DNA of 29,994 nucleotides from an uncultured Atopobium sp. (lineage in GTDB: Bacteria > Actinomycetota > Coriobacteriia > Coriobacteriales > Atopobiaceae), in the NCBI GenBank assembly GCA_938028565.1, contig CALIZS010000039.1, forward strand, positions 1 through 29,994, in the 5' to 3' direction. Position numbers and translations under genes: made by a program. Position 1 is the first letter of the stretch; the number at the start of each line of letters is the position of its first letter. Of the stretch, positions 1 to 7,867 are shown in pieces. Under the pieces are notes generated by a model that was not told the DNA's origin, did not search any database, and worked only from the letters and a program-made list of their open reading frames with translations.

Positions 1-740
1 CTCAATGCAATAGAGACCAGCGCAAAGAAGTGGAGAACTCGCTGATGACGAGAGCGCCAATACGTAGTTCCTACAATACCCTGGTCATGCTCCTTCTTTA
101 CTTTATCCGCAAGATTAGAGCAAATTACCACGTAAACAATAGTATTAAGCTGAACAAAGGGATCAAGAATAATCAACTCTCCTCTACCCCAAGCCCATAA
201 AATTCCTAGCAGAATAATCAGACCAATCAAATAGCAAAGAAATCTGTAAGGTTCAACTTTTGATGAATCCTTGGCTGCGCGTAATCCACATATCGAGGTG
301 ACAACTTGCAACACACCAATAAACAATACAAATACATAGCCGAGAAGTACGTTATTGCTAAATGTAAAATACACGCCACTAAACTCAAGCTTCTCCAAAG
401 GAACCGCAGGTTGTAAGCCTGTAATAGTAGCAAAAAGAGACGCTAATGTTATCAAAACATCTGCCGCGCCCAAGATAATCAATACAATTGAGACAATGTG
501 CAAGATATGTTGTGCTGGCGTTCTAGGAACAGTAGCCTTAACTCGATCAGAAGTAGAACGGTTCAGCGGTTCTTCCTCGTCAACTACAAGGATTTTCTCG
601 GCACGCTCTGCTACTTCAGAAACGTTTTTTGCCAGCTCAGAGGATACCTCAGTGACCTTTTTAGAGAGCTCTTCTACCTTTGAATTTTCAGCCAACTTGG
701 CAATCTCAGCACCGATTTCTTTTTTCTGTTCCACTGACAC
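1..740 (-). CDS. Membrane protein with N-terminal coiled coil, 3' end beyond window
   Basis: The reading frame is open from a GTG at 740 to the left edge (246 full codons), so only the N-terminal part is visible. I chose this start because GAGGA (746-750) lies five bases upstream; a second in-frame GTG at 734 is possible. Residues about 1-65 are charged, rich in Glu, Lys, Ala and Val with heptad-like spacing (for example ELSKKVTEVSSELAKNVSEV), which suggests a coiled coil. Then come about four hydrophobic segments: HILHIVSIVLIILGAADVLI, VLLGYVFVLFIGVLQVV, FLCYLIGLIILLGILWAW and a segment around LNTIVYVVICSNL, plus a fifth beginning at the edge. The family is not recognised. The stretch from the second helix on resembles small bacterial four-helix integral membrane proteins, but this is only an impression. 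It is transcribed divergently from the MATE pump. Confidence 0.85.
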   Translation of the reverse strand, partial: MSVEQKKEIGAEIAKLAENSKVEELSKKVTEVSSELAKNVSEVAERAEKILVVDEEEPLNRSTSDRVKATVPRTPAQHILHIVSIVLIILGAADVLITLASLFATITGLQPAVPLEKLEFSGVYFTFSNNVLLGYVFVLFIGVLQVVTSICGLRAAKDSSKVEPYRFLCYLIGLIILLGILWAWGRGELIILDPFVQLNTIVYVVICSNLADKVKKEHDQGIVGTTYWRSRHQRVLHFFALVSIAL

Positions 741-775
741 AAAAATCCTCACACTTGTCCAAAATGTTCAAATAA

Positions 776-784
776 ATCATAGCA
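776..784 (-). promoter_or_regulatory. Extended -10 promoter for the left-edge membrane gene
   Basis: On the minus strand this reads TGCTATGAT, an extended -10 element (TGn plus TATGAT, five of six matches to TATAAT). It lies about 36 bases upstream of the GTG at 740. No good -35 is present at 16-18 bases, which extended -10 promoters tolerate. This is inferred from sequence only. Confidence 0.4.
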
Positions 785-938
785 TCAGTTACTTTGCTGT
801 GTTACTATTTGCAACTGTCCGTGTACCTGCAAGTATGTAAGGAGGCTTGTTCGATGCTTTTTTAATCTTCTCGTGAGCGTGTCACATGTCCACACCACGA
901 GTTTGTCTGACATGTTCCACCATTAATCGAGGAGAAGT

Positions 939-2408
939 ATGGAATCGAATAAGCTTTTTGCGGAAACACCACCATTTAAATTATTTTTACGAGCAGCCCT
1001 TCCAGGTGCTATTGCTATGCTTGCGTCGATGCTTTACGACACTGCAGATGGAATCCTTGTTGGACGCTATCTGGGTCAGGAATCCTTTGGCGCAGTAACC
1101 ATTGCCATTCCACTGGTTATTCTCTGCTTTGCCGTTGCCGACCTTATTGGCGTTGGAGCCTCTGCGGTCATCGCAGTTGAACACGGCAAGAAGAACCATC
1201 AAACGGCTAATAATATCTTCACCATCGCGTTTATCATGCTTATTACCACTGGCGTTATCAGTGGCATTTTCTTCTTCTTTTGTGCACCAAACGTTCTGGC
1301 ACTTATGGGCGCTCAAGGAAAGATTGCCGAACAAGGAGTCGTCTACCTGCGTGTATGGACACTGTTCTTGCCGATTATGTGCATCTCATACGCCGTTGAT
1401 AACTTCCTTAAAATCTGTGGAAAAATTAGACGCTCTACCAGCATTGCCTTTATTTCCGCAATTCTGGGAACCGTACTTGAATACTACTTCTTAGGTGTTT
1501 TAGGGTTATCCGTTGAGTATGCTGCGCTGGGTTACTGCATCTCTATTGCATTCTCATCGCTCTATGGCGTCTGGCCCTTTATTGGTAACAAGCAGATTCT
1601 CAAATTTGTAAAACCACATTTTAACTGGACGCACATAAGAGAGATTTTTGTAAACGGCTTCCCTATCTTTATGCAGAATATCTCAAGCAGGATTTATTCT
1701 CTGTTAATGAACGCCGCCCTGCTGAGCCTTGGCGGAGATATTGCCATTGCTTCTTATGGCGTGCTTCTCTATTCTGGCGGCCTTATCCAACCGCTTATTT
1801 ATGGACAGGCTGACGCCATGCAGCCAGCTATTGGCTATAACTGGGGTGCAAAGAAAAAAGATCGAGTACTTGCTATCGAGAAGTACATCTTCTCCACAGG
1901 TATCATCATTGGCATCTTTGCGTTCTGTGTCTCGTTCTTCTTCTCGGAGTTCTTGGTCAAACTCTACCTGCCTGAAGGAACGCAAGATCTGCTCAACATG
2001 GCTATTCCTGCCATGCGTATTCATGCATTTGTCTTCATTTTTAGCTGGATTACTATGTGTACCGAGAGTCTTGCTATTGCCCTGAAGCAGACAAAGATTT
2101 CCAATCTCTTGAGCATCTTTATGGCACTTATCTTCCCTATCAGCTCACTTTTGATGTTGAAGCCATTTGGCCTAGACGCACTTTGGTACGTGTCAGTTGT
2201 GTCCAACATACTCTCAGCGCTGCTCTCTATTGGCTGCCTCATCCACATCTATCGCAAGCACTTCAAGTGCATAGATACAAACGGTTCTAATGCCGTAGAC
2301 GATGCACAGGAAGAGGACTCCGAACTCACCGATGCAGAGTTTACAGCATCCGAGTTCTCCAGCCCAGAAGATCGCCTGGACCCAGAATCCATCTCCCGAG
2401 CTCAATAG
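939..2408 (+). CDS. MATE family multidrug/sodium-coupled efflux transporter
   Basis: A 489-residue polytopic inner-membrane protein of the MATE (multi antimicrobial extrusion) family, which exports drugs or metabolites in exchange for H+ or Na+. The N-terminal region has the usual family pattern (ALPGAIAMLASMLYDTADGI then LVGRYLGQESFGAVTIAIPL). The two six-helix halves are recognisable, the second starting near FPIFMQNISSRIYSLLMNAAL and including QPAIGYNWGAKK. The start is ATG 939, with GAGGAG at 929-934. The last 45 or so residues form an unusually acidic, probably cytoplasmic tail (DDAQEEDSELTDAEF and on) that is not part of the core fold. The substrate cannot be told from sequence. It is a single gene, divergent from the left-edge membrane gene and convergent with metY. 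Confidence 0.9.
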   Translation: MESNKLFAETPPFKLFLRAALPGAIAMLASMLYDTADGILVGRYLGQESFGAVTIAIPLVILCFAVADLIGVGASAVIAVEHGKKNHQTANNIFTIAFIMLITTGVISGIFFFFCAPNVLALMGAQGKIAEQGVVYLRVWTLFLPIMCISYAVDNFLKICGKIRRSTSIAFISAILGTVLEYYFLGVLGLSVEYAALGYCISIAFSSLYGVWPFIGNKQILKFVKPHFNWTHIREIFVNGFPIFMQNISSRIYSLLMNAALLSLGGDIAIASYGVLLYSGGLIQPLIYGQADAMQPAIGYNWGAKKKDRVLAIEKYIFSTGIIIGIFAFCVSFFFSEFLVKLYLPEGTQDLLNMAIPAMRIHAFVFIFSWITMCTESLAIALKQTKISNLLSIFMALIFPISSLLMLKPFGLDALWYVSVVSNILSALLSIGCLIHIYRKHFKCIDTNGSNAVDDAQEEDSELTDAEFTASEFSSPEDRLDPESISRAQ

Positions 2409-2455
2409 CCCGCGCGCTCTCAGCTCCGCGCAACAACGTACTCCTCACAAAAAAC

Positions 2456-2495
2456 ATGGCGAGAAGATCTTCTGATTCCAAGATCTTCTCGCCAT
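2456..2495 (-). terminator. Perfect 16-bp hairpin terminator between convergent MATE and metY genes
   Basis: The arms ATGGCGAGAAGATCTT (2456-2471) and its exact complement (2480-2495) enclose an 8-base loop. Read on the minus strand the hairpin is followed by GTTTTTT (complement of the A-run 2449-2454), so it is a standard intrinsic terminator for metY. On the plus strand there is no T-run, but it may still slow read-through from the MATE gene. Each arm contains one copy of the GGCGAGAA octamer, in inverted orientation. Confidence 0.85.
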
Positions 2496-2522
2496 AAACA
2501 TAAGCGGTTATAGAACGTCTAC

Positions 2523-3803
2523 CTACAGTGCAGCAAGCGCCTGCTCGACGTCGTTGATAAGGTCCTCGGTGCCCTCAATACCGCAGCTCAAGCGTACGGT
2601 ACCTGGGGTGATGCCTGCTGCTACAAGCTCCTCATCGGTAAGCTGACGGTGCGTTGAAGAAGCTGGATGCAAACAGCAAGAACGAGCGTCTGCAACGTGT
2701 GTTGCAATGGAGAAGACCTTGAGGTTGCCCAAGAACTTCTCGGCAGCCTCGCGACCACCAGCAACGTCAACAGTGATAACACCGCAGGAGCCGTTTGGCA
2801 GGTACTTCTGAGCCAGCTCGTAGTACTTATCGCCTGGAAGACCAGGGTAGCTTACGTGCGCAACCTTAGGGTTGTTAACAAGCGCCTCGGCAACTGCCTG
2901 GCCATTCTTGCAATGCTGAGCCATACGAACATGCAGGGACTCAAGGCCAAGGTTGAGATAGAAAGCGCTCTGTGGCGACTGAATAGAACCAAAGTCACGC
3001 ATAAGCTGAACGGTTGCCTTAGTAATAAAAGCGCCGCCGTTACCAAAGGTATCTGCATACACAAGGTTGTGATAGGAAGGGTCAGGCTGTGTCAGGCCTG
3101 GGAACTTATCTGCGTGAGCAGCCCAGTCAAAGTTGCCACCGTCAACAATAGCGCCGCCAACAGCAGAGCCGTGACCATCCATATACTTAGTAGTGGAATG
3201 GGTCACAATATCTGCTCCCCACTCAAGAGGACGGCAGTTCACAGGCGTGGCAAACGTATTGTCAACAATCAGTGGCACGCCATGGTCATGAGCAGCCTTT
3301 GCCCAACGCTCAATATCAAGGACGACCAGCGCAGGGTTTGCAACAGTCTCGCCAAAGACGCACTTGGTATTTGGCCTGAATGCTGCGTTAACCTCCTCGT
3401 CAGTTGCATCTGGCGAGATAAACGTGCACTCCACGCCCATCTTCTTAAGGGTGATAGCAAACAGGTTAAAAGTGCCGCCATAAATGGTGGAAAGCGCAAT
3501 AAAGTGATCTCCGGCCTCAGCAATGTTAAAGACGGCAAAGAAGTTTGCTGCCTGACCAGAAGAAGTCAGCATTGCAGCAGTACCGCCCTCAAGAGCACAA
3601 ATCTTTGAAGCTACATTATCCAGCGTTGGATTCTGAACGCGAGAATAGAAATAGCCCGCAGCTTTGAGGTCGAACAACTCTCCAAGCTGCATCGACTCGT
3701 CATATTTGAACGTGGTTGATTGAATGATAGGCACTTGCCTAGGCTCACCGCAACCAGGCTGATAACCGCCCTGCACGCAGCGAGTCTCGATGCTCTCAGA
3801 CAT
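2523..3803 (-). CDS. metY: O-acetylhomoserine sulfhydrylase (aminocarboxypropyltransferase)
   Basis: A 426-residue cytosolic PLP enzyme of the Cys/Met-metabolism family, which makes homocysteine from O-acetylhomoserine and sulfide in methionine synthesis. The PLP lysine is K206 in HSTTKYMDGHG. D181 (in DNTF) should contact the pyridine nitrogen, and the YFYSRVQNPT motif (51-60) supplies phosphate-binding residues. The GLTQPDPSYH stretch is typical of O-acetylhomoserine sulfhydrylases rather than cystathionine gamma-synthases. Length fits the family (about 420-440). The start is ATG 3803 because GGGAGGA (3808-3814) precedes it; longer in-frame starts up to 3857 lack support. It follows the SixA-CHAD gene by 69 bases on the same strand, so the two may be co-transcribed. 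A methionine gamma-lyase-like activity is the main alternative. Confidence 0.93.
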   Translation of the reverse strand: MSESIETRCVQGGYQPGCGEPRQVPIIQSTTFKYDESMQLGELFDLKAAGYFYSRVQNPTLDNVASKICALEGGTAAMLTSSGQAANFFAVFNIAEAGDHFIALSTIYGGTFNLFAITLKKMGVECTFISPDATDEEVNAAFRPNTKCVFGETVANPALVVLDIERWAKAAHDHGVPLIVDNTFATPVNCRPLEWGADIVTHSTTKYMDGHGSAVGGAIVDGGNFDWAAHADKFPGLTQPDPSYHNLVYADTFGNGGAFITKATVQLMRDFGSIQSPQSAFYLNLGLESLHVRMAQHCKNGQAVAEALVNNPKVAHVSYPGLPGDKYYELAQKYLPNGSCGVITVDVAGGREAAEKFLGNLKVFSIATHVADARSCCLHPASSTHRQLTDEELVAAGITPGTVRLSCGIEGTEDLINDVEQALAAL

Positions 3804-3872
3804 AGCATCCTCCCTCATAATCATCATCCACGCCGCGCAAACGTCAATGCGCTCCAAACGTGGACTATGTGA

Positions 3873-5213
3873 TTATCTAAGGATACTCGTCTCTCTACCC
3901 TCAATAACACGCTCAATCAAAACTTTTTCATGTTCTGAAACAATTGCTAGGTCTGAGGTAACATATCTAAAGTCCATGGAGTCTTTCCACTCTTTGACCA
4001 GAGAAATGTTGCGCTGAGCAGTGCAAACAGTACTAAGCTCAGAGTCAATGTCCTGCATAATCTGGGTGTAATTTGCGCGTTTCTCGCCCAACATGTCACC
4101 GAGGTGGAAGAGAATGTGCTCAACTTCACGAACTTCTCGCCTTGCGTGGTGTACCTCAGAGAAACTAGTCATATCCAGGCCAAACAGGCGCGCATCAATA
4201 GTCTCAAGCATGTAATCAAAGCGGCTGCTGACATCTTCAAACGAGATGCCATCTCTTAGCACTGCGTCTGACCAAGCGGGCTCAAAGAGCTCATCCAGAG
4301 CGCAGCGCAGACTTCGACGAACTGCCTTCTTGCGCAGAGCCTCACAGACGCGATCGCGCTCAGTCTCGCGAGCTGCTTCTACGGCGCTGACCAGCTTGGA
4401 GCCTTGAGAGAGCTCTCCGGACTCCATCAAATCTGCAACGGTATCAGAGAAGCCGTCAATCTCACGAAGGCGCGTAGTTGCACCAAGCATCAGCCTATAA
4501 ACAGGCTCAGCAATCTCTACTGCCTCCTCGTTAAGAAGTGACGAGAAGAACTTAGTAAGCAGCTGAGTCCCCCTAAGAGCAAACCTAAATGCTGCGATTA
4601 CCGCAGGGTCTTCTGGATGAGCACGGAACTCTGTGTATGCGTCTTCCAGGTTTGTTGCTGCATGAGCGCATGCCTCATCAAGAGCGTCAAGTGTCTCCCA
4701 AGGCTGAGTGGAAGGACCACTGACCAGCCAAAGAAGCTTACCGTGAGACTCGCGAACATCTCCAAGCTGCTTCCAGACGCACTCATGCTGATGACCAAGT
4801 GAACCACGTACGTCAATTGCGCATACGGCGCCCTTTGTCAGCGGAAGTTCAAATCCCAGCAAAGTCTCTGCAACATAGCCCAAAAATGGAGCATGACCAA
4901 CAAGAATCAGCGTTTCTGCATCAGCGTGTTCAAGCTCTGCCTGAAGTGCAGGAAAATCTTGATCGTAAAGGGAGTCATGAATCTCGAGGCCCTCAGAATC
5001 CAGCGCTTCTGCCACAATCTCTGCAGTCTCAAGCGCGCGAAGAGCAGGACTTGTCCAAATCTCAGCCTCTTCACCCTCTGGTCCCAACAGGCCAAAGATG
5101 TGAGGATAATTGGCAGATAAAGCCCTCTGACCAGCACGTGTGAGCTCTCGACTCATGTCTTCAGAGCCACGTTCAGATACACCATGTCGTACAAGAACCA
5201 AAGTCTTTACCAT
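3873..5213 (-). CDS. SixA-type histidine phosphatase fused to a CHAD domain
   Basis: A 446-residue cytosolic protein. Residues 1-150 or so are a histidine-phosphatase (phosphoglycerate mutase superfamily) domain: LVRHG with catalytic H10 and R9, an arginine in SPALRALETAE, and the second histidine H107 in LILVGHAPF. This is the SixA arrangement (phosphohistidine phosphatase). Residues about 190-446 are all-helical and rich in Arg, Lys and His: IAAFRFALRGTQLL, then ALRKKAVRRSLRCALDELF, then HHARREVREVEHILFHLGDM. This looks like a divergent CHAD domain, a family known to bind polyphosphate. The start is ATG 5213 with GGAGG (5219-5223). A link to polyphosphate or phosphohistidine signalling is inference; the exact substrate is unknown. 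Confidence 0.82.
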   Translation of the reverse strand: MVKTLVLVRHGVSERGSEDMSRELTRAGQRALSANYPHIFGLLGPEGEEAEIWTSPALRALETAEIVAEALDSEGLEIHDSLYDQDFPALQAELEHADAETLILVGHAPFLGYVAETLLGFELPLTKGAVCAIDVRGSLGHQHECVWKQLGDVRESHGKLLWLVSGPSTQPWETLDALDEACAHAATNLEDAYTEFRAHPEDPAVIAAFRFALRGTQLLTKFFSSLLNEEAVEIAEPVYRLMLGATTRLREIDGFSDTVADLMESGELSQGSKLVSAVEAARETERDRVCEALRKKAVRRSLRCALDELFEPAWSDAVLRDGISFEDVSSRFDYMLETIDARLFGLDMTSFSEVHHARREVREVEHILFHLGDMLGEKRANYTQIMQDIDSELSTVCTAQRNISLVKEWKDSMDFRYVTSDLAIVSEHEKVLIERVIEGRETSILR

Positions 5214-5248
5214 GTTTACCTCCGCTGGTCATCTGCAGAAAACTGCTC

Positions 5249-5276
5249 CTTATAGCGTAATAGGACGCCCGCGCAA
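5249..5276 (-). promoter_or_regulatory. Putative sigma-70-type promoter of the SixA-CHAD gene
   Basis: On the minus strand TTGCGC (5276-5271), a 16-base spacer and TATAAG (5254-5249) form a plausible promoter about 35 bases upstream of the start codon. Its -35 lies in the loop of a hairpin-forming inverted repeat (5260-5267 with 5288-5295). Confidence 0.4.
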
Positions 5277-5352
5277 TTTTGCACGAACGTCCTATTTTTA
5301 CTGCCAACGGGCAAATATATCGGTATATGGCGAGAAAAACTTTTTATCTCGC
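5260..5352. repeat. Two inverted repeats in the gap between the SixA-CHAD gene and asnS
   Basis: ATAGGACG (5260-5267) pairs with CGTCCTAT (5288-5295), followed on the plus strand by a run of five T (5295-5299). Its loop can itself pair (GCA and TGC around 5273-5283). A second inverted pair, GCGAGA (5330-5335) and TCTCGC (5347-5352), is built on the core of the GGCGAGAA octamer; on the minus strand it could end asnS transcription, but it has no following T-run. The rest of the 274-base gap shows no gene. Confidence 0.5.
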
Positions 5353-5487
5353 ATCTCTGCTATGCAGTTTTTGCATAACGGCTATGCATAACCTGCACGC
5401 AAAAATCCAACTAGAAAGACTTGGCAACCCTGGCGGTTAGATTAGCGCGCCAATCGCGTTCATCCATACCACCTATGACCTGCAATC

Positions 5488-6897
5488 TTAGAAGTCAGCG
5501 TTACCCACGGTACGAGGGTGAGGAATAACGTCGCGGATGTTATCCACACCGGTGAGGTACATAACAAGGCGCTCAAAGCCAAGACCAAAGCCAGAGTGTG
5601 TGCAAGAGCCGTAACGACGAAGGTCCAAGTAATACTTGTAATCGTCGGGGTTCATGCCAAGTTCAACAATGCGCTTCTCCAGAAGGTCAAGACGATCTTC
5701 TCGCTGTGAGCCACCAATAATCTCGCCGATGCCTGGAACAAGGCAGTCAGCTGCGGCAACAGTCTTGCCGTCATCGTTAAAGCGCATGTAGAAGGCCTTG
5801 ATTTCTGCTGGATAATCAGTAACAAAGATTGGCTTTCCAAAGTGCTGCTCGGTGAGGTAGCGCTCGTGCTCAGTCTGAAGGTCAATGCCCCACTCAACGG
5901 GGTACTCAAACTTCTGACCAGCCTTTACTGCCTCCTGCAGAATCTCAATAGCCTCGGTGTAAGAGACGCGAGAGAACTGGGAAGTTGCAACGTGATTCAG
6001 GCGCTCAAGCAAACCCTTATCCACAAACTTATTAAGCATCTCAAGCTCATCTGGGCAATGCTCAAGTACGTATGCAATAACGTAGCGCAGCATCTCTTCT
6101 GCAACATCCATGTCCTGTGCAAGATCACAGAAAGCCATCTCTGGCTCAATCATCCAGAACTCTGCAGCGTGGCGGCGTGTGTTGGAGTTCTCTGCGCGGA
6201 ACGTTGGACCAAAGGTGTACACGTCACCAAAGGCCATAGCAAAGTTCTCTGCCTGAAGCTGACCAGAAACAGTGAGGTGAGAAGATTGACCAAAGAAGTC
6301 CTTTGAGTAGTCAACATCGCCCTTCTCGGTACGTGGAACATTGTTCAAATCAAGCGTAGTCACACGGAACATCTCGCCTGCACCCTCAGCATCAGATGCA
6401 GTGATGATTGGGGTGTTCACATAGACAAAGCCGCAATCCTGGAAGAACTGGTGGATAGCAAAAGCAGCCACAGAACGGATGCGGAAGACTGCGCGGAACA
6501 TGTTGGTACGAGGACGAAGATGTTGCTGCGTACGAAGGTACTCAAGAGACTGGCGCTTCTTCTGCATTGGATAGTCAGGGCTGGATGGTCCCTCAATCAC
6601 AATAGTCTGAGCCTGCAGCTCAATAGGCTGTGGGCGATCAGGAGTAAGCTCAAGGACGCCCTCAATAATCAGAGCAGCGCCAACGCCACAAGAAGCAACC
6701 TCCTCGTAATTACCAAGGTTCTCACGATTCATAACAACCTGTAGGTCTTTAAAGCAGCTACCGTCATTAAGTGTGACGAAGCCAAAATTCTTCATATCCC
6801 TTACTGAACGTACCCAGCCAGCCACGGTAACTTTTTGGCCACCAAGTTGCTCTGCATCTGCGTACAATGCAGAAATCGTGATGCGCTCCACGGGCAT
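5488..6897 (-). CDS. asnS: Asparaginyl-tRNA synthetase
   Basis: A class IIb aminoacyl-tRNA synthetase of 469 residues that charges tRNA-Asn with asparagine. An N-terminal OB-fold anticodon-binding domain (VAGWVRSVRDMKNFGFVTL, about 26-44) is followed by the class II catalytic core: motif 2 at FGPTFRAENSNTRRHAAEFW and motif 3 at GFGLGFERLVMYLTG near the C-terminus. The sequence follows the E. coli AsnS pattern (for example SIEYLR/HLRPRTN and TASDAEGAGEMFRV) and its length. The start is uncertain. ATG 6897 has AAGGAGGG only two or three bases upstream, which is tight. A GTG at 6891 would be better spaced, and the GTG at 6915 has no ribosome-binding site. I kept the ATG. It is divergent from pyrE. 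Confidence 0.95.
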   Translation of the reverse strand: MPVERITISALYADAEQLGGQKVTVAGWVRSVRDMKNFGFVTLNDGSCFKDLQVVMNRENLGNYEEVASCGVGAALIIEGVLELTPDRPQPIELQAQTIVIEGPSSPDYPMQKKRQSLEYLRTQQHLRPRTNMFRAVFRIRSVAAFAIHQFFQDCGFVYVNTPIITASDAEGAGEMFRVTTLDLNNVPRTEKGDVDYSKDFFGQSSHLTVSGQLQAENFAMAFGDVYTFGPTFRAENSNTRRHAAEFWMIEPEMAFCDLAQDMDVAEEMLRYVIAYVLEHCPDELEMLNKFVDKGLLERLNHVATSQFSRVSYTEAIEILQEAVKAGQKFEYPVEWGIDLQTEHERYLTEQHFGKPIFVTDYPAEIKAFYMRFNDDGKTVAAADCLVPGIGEIIGGSQREDRLDLLEKRIVELGMNPDDYKYYLDLRRYGSCTHSGFGLGFERLVMYLTGVDNIRDVIPHPRTVGNADF

Positions 6898-6914
6898 ACC
6901 CTCCTTGTAACTCA

Positions 6915-6954
6915 CTCTGCAGGCTTATCCTGCGCTCTGCAGAACTATCCTGCG
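6915..6954 (-). repeat. Two tandem 20-bp repeats in the asnS leader
   Basis: Copies 6915-6934 and 6935-6954 match at 17 of 20 positions. On the minus strand each carries GCAGG or GCAG followed by a complementary CCTGC or CTGC (GCAGGATAAGCCTGC, for instance), so each can fold into a short hairpin just upstream of the asnS ribosome-binding site. This could be a leader control element or just a local duplication. Confidence 0.6.
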
Positions 6955-7153
6955 AGACGAACAAATATCTATTTAGAATACCGCATAACCACATGGCAGG
7001 CGCTCACTTTTATATATCTAGCGGTAATTACGCTAATCTCACACAGTCAAGCAAGCGCGCCCTAAAACACATAGCTGCAATTCAGCTAAACTAGTGCAGT
7101 GGAACGTACCTACAAAGTACTGCCACCTCAAAAGGCCTGCTAAAGGAGAAACC

Positions 7154-7834
7154 ATGGAAGACTACAAGCGCGAATTTATTGAGTTTATGGTCCAGAGCAA
7201 CGTACTTAAATTTGGCGATTTTACGCTTAAGAGTGGTCGCAAATCTCCTTTCTTCATGAACGCAGGCGCGTATGTCACTGGCGAGCAGCTCCACAAGCTG
7301 GGCCTTTATTATGCTCGTGCCATTCACGACAACTTCGGCCTGGATTTTGACGTAGTCTTTGGCCCTGCTTACAAGGGCATTCCCCTTTCTGTTATCACCG
7401 CAATGGGCATCAATGAGCTCTATGGCAAGCAGGTTCAGTACTGCTCCAACAGAAAAGAAGCAAAAGATCACGGCGCCGATGCAGGCATGCTTCTAGGTGC
7501 AGAGCTCAAAGACGGCCAGAGAGTAGTCATGGTTGAAGACGTCACCACTTCTGGCAAGTCTATTGAAGAGACCTATCCTCTGATTACCTCTATTGCAAAC
7601 ATCGAGGTAGTTGGCCTGATTGTCTCGCTCAACCGCATGGAGGTTGGCAAGGGTGGAAAAGTTGCAGCTCTTCAGGAAGTCTCTGAGCGCTGGGGCATGC
7701 CAACTGCAGCCATTGTCTCCATGGGCGAGGTTACCGAGGCTCTTTACAACAACGAGGTAGACGGCAAGATCATTATCGACGACACCTTGAAGGCCGCCAT
7801 TGATGCCTACTACCAGCAGTACGGCGTTAAATAA
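7154..7834 (+). CDS. pyrE: Orotate phosphoribosyltransferase
   Basis: A 226-residue cytosolic enzyme that joins orotate and PRPP to give orotidine monophosphate in pyrimidine synthesis. The PRPP-binding motif is VVMVEDVTTSGKS (124-136). FTLKSGRKSPFFMNAGAY (23-40) and NRKEAKDHG (99-107) match the OPRT substrate loop and catalytic lysine region. The start is ATG 7154, supported by AAAGGAG at 7142-7148; an in-frame codon at 7094 lacks a ribosome-binding site. No other pyrimidine gene is nearby. A LysR regulator follows 33 bases downstream on the same strand and may share the transcript. Some annotations would call a protein like this a generic phosphoribosyltransferase, but the OPRT motifs are good. 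Confidence 0.93.
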   Translation: MEDYKREFIEFMVQSNVLKFGDFTLKSGRKSPFFMNAGAYVTGEQLHKLGLYYARAIHDNFGLDFDVVFGPAYKGIPLSVITAMGINELYGKQVQYCSNRKEAKDHGADAGMLLGAELKDGQRVVMVEDVTTSGKSIEETYPLITSIANIEVVGLIVSLNRMEVGKGGKVAALQEVSERWGMPTAAIVSMGEVTEALYNNEVDGKIIIDDTLKAAIDAYYQQYGVK

Positions 7835-7867
7835 GGCGAGAAAACCCTCTGCGTAGAAACCTAACTT

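Noticed and set aside
355..840. 161-codon plus-strand open frame at the left edge
   Set aside because: It is antisense to the better-supported minus-strand membrane gene, which has a good ribosome-binding site and a clear protein pattern.
854..865. Short leader peptide ATG-CTT-TTT-TAA behind AAGGAGG (839-845) upstream of the MATE gene
   Set aside because: Only three codons; the Shine-Dalgarno match is real but may be coincidental, and no attenuator hairpin follows.
2667..3608. 313-codon plus-strand open frame
   Set aside because: Antisense shadow of metY, whose catalytic motifs are intact; no ribosome-binding site or recognisable domain.
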